From contig NZ_CP195191.1 in assembly GCF_051200875.1 (NCBI RefSeq), forward strand, positions 806,001-870,000: a stretch of DNA of 64,000 bases, read 5' to 3'. A program made the translations under genes and the position numbers. Every line of letters begins with the position of its first letter. The stretch's first letter is position 1. A model generated the notes under the pieces. It was not told where the DNA came from, did no database searches, and saw only the letters and a program-made list of their open reading frames with translations. This DNA is from Pseudotabrizicola sp051200875 (GTDB lineage Bacteria; Pseudomonadota; Alphaproteobacteria; Rhodobacterales; Rhodobacteraceae). Below, piece after piece: positions 61,408 to 64,000 of the stretch.

Positions 61408-63747
61408 TCAACCTCCCTGCCCTGCAGCGGTCACATTCCTCGCCCTTTTCCGGACCAGTCGCGGCAACCTGATTTCGGCCATCGCGCCGGCATGGGCGTT
61501 TCCTTCGAAAACGGGCGCATCCAACAGAAATAACTGCCCGCCATGTTCTTCTATGATCTTCTTGACGATCGGCAGCCCCAATCCAGTGCCTTTTTCCCGC
61601 GTCGTCACATAGGGTTCAAAAAGCCGTGCCCGATCGGGGGGAAGCCCAATTCCGTTATCCATGATCCGGATTATGGCTTCTGCGTCATCAGCCTCCATCG
61701 TGATCCTGATCTCTGGCACATGCCCTCTGGGTTCACCCTTTTCCATCAAAGATTCAATGGCTTCCCCTGCATTCTTGATAAGATTGGTGAAAGCCTGCGA
61801 AATCATTGTCGCATCCAAGTCCATTACGACAGGATAAATGGGGATCGACACATCGAAGCGCACGTCGGGCTGACCGCTTTCTTGAAGCGTGATCGCATCC
61901 TTTAAAAGGGCTGTCAGATCATTCTCTCGCCGATCAGGTTCTGGCATTCGGGCAAACTTTGAGAACTCGTCCACGATGCGCCGCAAATCGTTTGTCTGTC
62001 GCACAATGACGTCGGTGTATTGCTCGAGATCATCAGGTTCGGCGACCTGTGTCCGGAACTTCCGCTTTATGCGTTCTGCAGAAAGTGCAATGGGCGTCAA
62101 TGGGTTCTTGATCTCATGCGCAATGCGCCGTGCCACATCGCCCCAAGCTGCCATACGCTGGGCACTGACTAGTTCTGTGACGTCGTCGAAAGCCACGACA
62201 TAGCCTTCAAGCCTTCCATTGTCGTTGCGGCGGACACTCATCCGCACCAAAAGGCTTTCCAGCTTGCCCTTGCGTGTCAGCCGTACTTCTTCCTGAACGG
62301 CATTGGCACTTCCGTCCCTCAGTCTATCGAAAACCGCCTCAAACTCGGGAACGGCCGCGCCAAGGGCGACATCCGGCGTTTCGTCCGAAATATCGAGCAA
62401 TCTCTCGGCAGCTCGGTTGACGAAATCCACCCTGCCTTCTGAATTCAGACCGATGACGCCTGCCGTTACGTTTGACAAAACGGAATCAAAAAGCCGCCGC
62501 CGGCGTTCGGTTTGGCGGTGTCCTTCCATCAAAGCTTCACGCTGTCCTTTCAACTGCCGGGTCATCTGGTTGAAAAGGCGCCCCAGCATCGCGATCTCAT
62601 CATCTCCGGGTTCTTCAATAACCCGGACGTCCAGATCGCCCCCGCCAACCCTTTGGGCGGCCCCGGCCAATCGGCCAACCGGACGGCTTAGTCGCTCGGC
62701 AAACCAAAGCCCAAGCCAGACGGCGGCCAATATAAGGATGATGGCAAAACCGAGATAAATCAGGCCGAAATTGAACAACACCCGCCCGCGCTCGGATTCG
62801 AGCTGATTGTAAAGCCGTACGGTTTCCTGCGTCTCATCCAATAAGGACAAAAGCTGACCATCAACCTCACGGCTCACGTAAAGATATCGGTCGGCAAAGG
62901 CTTCTAGGTGTACCAGCGCGCGGAATTCATTATTTGACCAATCTTCAATGACCTGCGGACCTTCTTCAGCAGCGGCCTGCAGGGTCGCCATCGGAGGCTG
63001 TTCAAAGTCGAACAGGTAGGACCGTTCCCCACGGGTCTTAAGTTTGCCGGCGCCATCAATCAAAAACGCTTCCTTCAGACCGCGCTGCACGGCAGCCTGA
63101 CCCTGCGTCAGCAAGGGACGCAACTGATCATCCGCCAGGAAGAAGGTCGATTGCTTGGCGACATTCAAGTAGGCCGCGAGTGCGACGGCATCTGCAATCA
63201 GATCATCGCGGCTTTGCGTTTCGTAGGCCTGAGCTGCCGAAAGAGACGTGCCGACGACAGAACGCACGCGATCAGAAAACCAGCCCTCTAGCCCGATATT
63301 GACTGTCAACACGGCAAAAATGGCGACAAGTACGGTTGGAACTAAAGCGACGAGGGCGAACACACCCGACAGACGCAAATGAAGCCGCGATCCGGCAGAC
63401 TTGCTTCGCCTGTCGGCAATCAGCTTTGCCACGCGCGCTACAACCAATGCAGCAATACTGAGGATGTAAACAAGGTCCGCGAGCAAAACGATCCGCAGCA
63501 AGGGGCTCGTCGCGCCCTGACTGAACGGACCAAGCGCCAGAAATGTGCCAACCGCCAGCAGCGGACCAAGAAAGACCAGCCCGAAGGTCGTGGCGGTCTG
63601 CACCCGGCGCATACGACGAATGCGCGACAGCCTTTCCCAAGCCGCGCCCCCTGCCGTCTTGCTCAACGTGCGCTGCACCCTAACACTTTCCCTGATGTCG
63701 GCACCAATTCGTGCCCAAACCGCCACATGCCGTGTCCGATTCACCAT
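61408..63747 (-). CDS. ntrY: Membrane sensor kinase NtrY
   Basis: A 779-residue sensor kinase. Three N-terminal spans (about residues 52–72, 85–105, 128–150) and one before the HAMP domain (~330–350) frame a periplasmic sensor region. HAMP is RLSRPVGRLAGAAQRVGGGD, and a PAS domain carries VTAGVIGLNSEGRVDFVNRAA (in pieces). HisKA is VARRIAHEIKNPLTPIALSA, and HATPase has NLIKNAGEAIESL, DNGIGLP and EKGTGLGLPIVKKI. NtrYX responds to nitrogen or redox signals. It follows ntrC after 32 bases. Confidence 0.96.
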   Translation of the reverse strand: MVNRTRHVAVWARIGADIRESVRVQRTLSKTAGGAAWERLSRIRRMRRVQTATTFGLVFLGPLLAVGTFLALGPFSQGATSPLLRIVLLADLVYILSIAALVVARVAKLIADRRSKSAGSRLHLRLSGVFALVALVPTVLVAIFAVLTVNIGLEGWFSDRVRSVVGTSLSAAQAYETQSRDDLIADAVALAAYLNVAKQSTFFLADDQLRPLLTQGQAAVQRGLKEAFLIDGAGKLKTRGERSYLFDFEQPPMATLQAAAEEGPQVIEDWSNNEFRALVHLEAFADRYLYVSREVDGQLLSLLDETQETVRLYNQLESERGRVLFNFGLIYLGFAIILILAAVWLGLWFAERLSRPVGRLAGAAQRVGGGDLDVRVIEEPGDDEIAMLGRLFNQMTRQLKGQREALMEGHRQTERRRRLFDSVLSNVTAGVIGLNSEGRVDFVNRAAERLLDISDETPDVALGAAVPEFEAVFDRLRDGSANAVQEEVRLTRKGKLESLLVRMSVRRNDNGRLEGYVVAFDDVTELVSAQRMAAWGDVARRIAHEIKNPLTPIALSAERIKRKFRTQVAEPDDLEQYTDVIVRQTNDLRRIVDEFSKFARMPEPDRRENDLTALLKDAITLQESGQPDVRFDVSIPIYPVVMDLDATMISQAFTNLIKNAGEAIESLMEKGEPRGHVPEIRITMEADDAEAIIRIMDNGIGLPPDRARLFEPYVTTREKGTGLGLPIVKKIIEEHGGQLFLLDAPVFEGNAHAGAMAEIRLPRLVRKRARNVTAAGQGG

Positions 63748-63779
63748 GAGGCGAACCGGACACGGCCAATGTTGCGGTT

Positions 63780-64000
63780 TTACATCAGTTTGCGACGCCG
63801 TGTCACGCGGATATCGAGTTCAGTGATTTTTTTACGCAAGGTATTGCGGTTGATCCCCAAAAGGTCCGCACATTTTGCCTGATTTCCTGCAGTGGCATCC
63901 AAAGCGATTTCGATCAGAGGCATTTCTACCTCTCGCAAAATTCGCTGATAAACGCCGGCTGGGGGCAACTGTCCGCCATGCAAATCGAAATAGCGCTTCA
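63780..64000 (-). CDS. ntrC: Nitrogen regulator NtrC, C-terminal end
   Basis: The last 73 residues of NtrC are visible; the gene continues beyond the window edge. KRYFDLHGGQLPPAGVY leads into the Fis-type DNA-binding end, MPLIEIALDATAGNQAKCAD then LLGINRNTLRKKITELDI and RRRKLM. The frame is open to the last base. Rhodobacter NtrC is known to lack GAFTGA and to work with the housekeeping sigma, but that part is not visible here. Confidence 0.93.
   Translation of the reverse strand, partial: KRYFDLHGGQLPPAGVYQRILREVEMPLIEIALDATAGNQAKCADLLGINRNTLRKKITELDIRVTRRRKLM

Overview
The window is a chromosomal segment of an alphaproteobacterium, almost certainly from the Rhodobacterales/Rhodobacteraceae. 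This rests on protein resemblance and gene order: an ntrC–ntrY–ntrX–trkA–trkH–hfq–hflX block, a mixed isc/suf iron–sulfur operon headed by an IscR with only one cysteine, a CckA hybrid kinase, and an alphaproteobacterial SOS box (GTTC-N7-GTTC) upstream of recA. Coding DNA is GC-rich and densely packed, with many 1–4 base start/stop overlaps. I see no prophage, CRISPR array, insertion sequence or plasmid function. Genus and species cannot be fixed from the sequence alone.

Layout. 1–6.7 kb: the 3' end of mfd, a peroxiredoxin, an AraC regulator, a Bcr/CflA-type exporter, a FrnE-like thiol oxidoreductase translationally coupled to an acyl-CoA ligase, and a divergent XRE–cupin regulator. 6.7–7.4 kb: a gene-poor, lower-GC stretch. 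7.4–9.7 kb: a YejA-like solute-binding protein followed by a 41-residue entericidin-like lipoprotein, then a candidate small RNA with its own promoter and terminator. 9.7–15.2 kb: 3-hydroxybutyrate dehydrogenase, pseudouridine kinase and glycosidase, a DUF502 membrane protein, and rpsB–tsf. 15.2–19.2 kb: a structured intergenic region, a LuxR-type regulator whose promoter spacer is a palindrome, a SulP transporter, rpe and tRNA-Arg(CCG). 19.2–28.5 kb: the iron–sulfur operon iscR–iscS-like–sufB–(58-aa protein)–ybjQ-like–(methyltransferase-like)–(membrane protein)–sufC–sufD–(membrane protein)–(Yip1)–sufS, all on the minus strand. 28.6–35.6 kb: an alpha/beta hydrolase, a small conserved protein, a tandem HD-domain protein, icd, an FkbM methyltransferase, a YitT protein and typA. 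35.7–42.2 kb: a TAXI-type TRAP transporter (fused permease and binding protein) beside a DctB/DctD-like two-component pair. 42.3–48.2 kb: a class II amidotransferase, a DUF1330 protein, alaS, recA and a sulfotransferase-like gene. 48.2–54.8 kb: cckA, rsmB-like, an MBL-fold hydrolase, guaB and a class I amidotransferase. 54.9–64 kb: hflX, hfq, trkH, trkA, a small secreted protein, ntrX, ntrY and the 3' end of ntrC.

Most genes are housekeeping. The less ordinary material is: (i) the candidate small RNA at about 9569–9645; (ii) the palindrome that fills the promoter spacer of the LuxR gene; (iii) the uncharacterised membrane and small proteins inside the suf operon; (iv) a tandem duplication of an HD phosphohydrolase domain; (v) two AAA+ response regulators with altered or missing GAFTGA loops; and (vi) several long perfect inverted repeats between genes. 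I found no clear multi-gene system that is wholly new. Functional calls come from motif recognition by eye; no database search was run.
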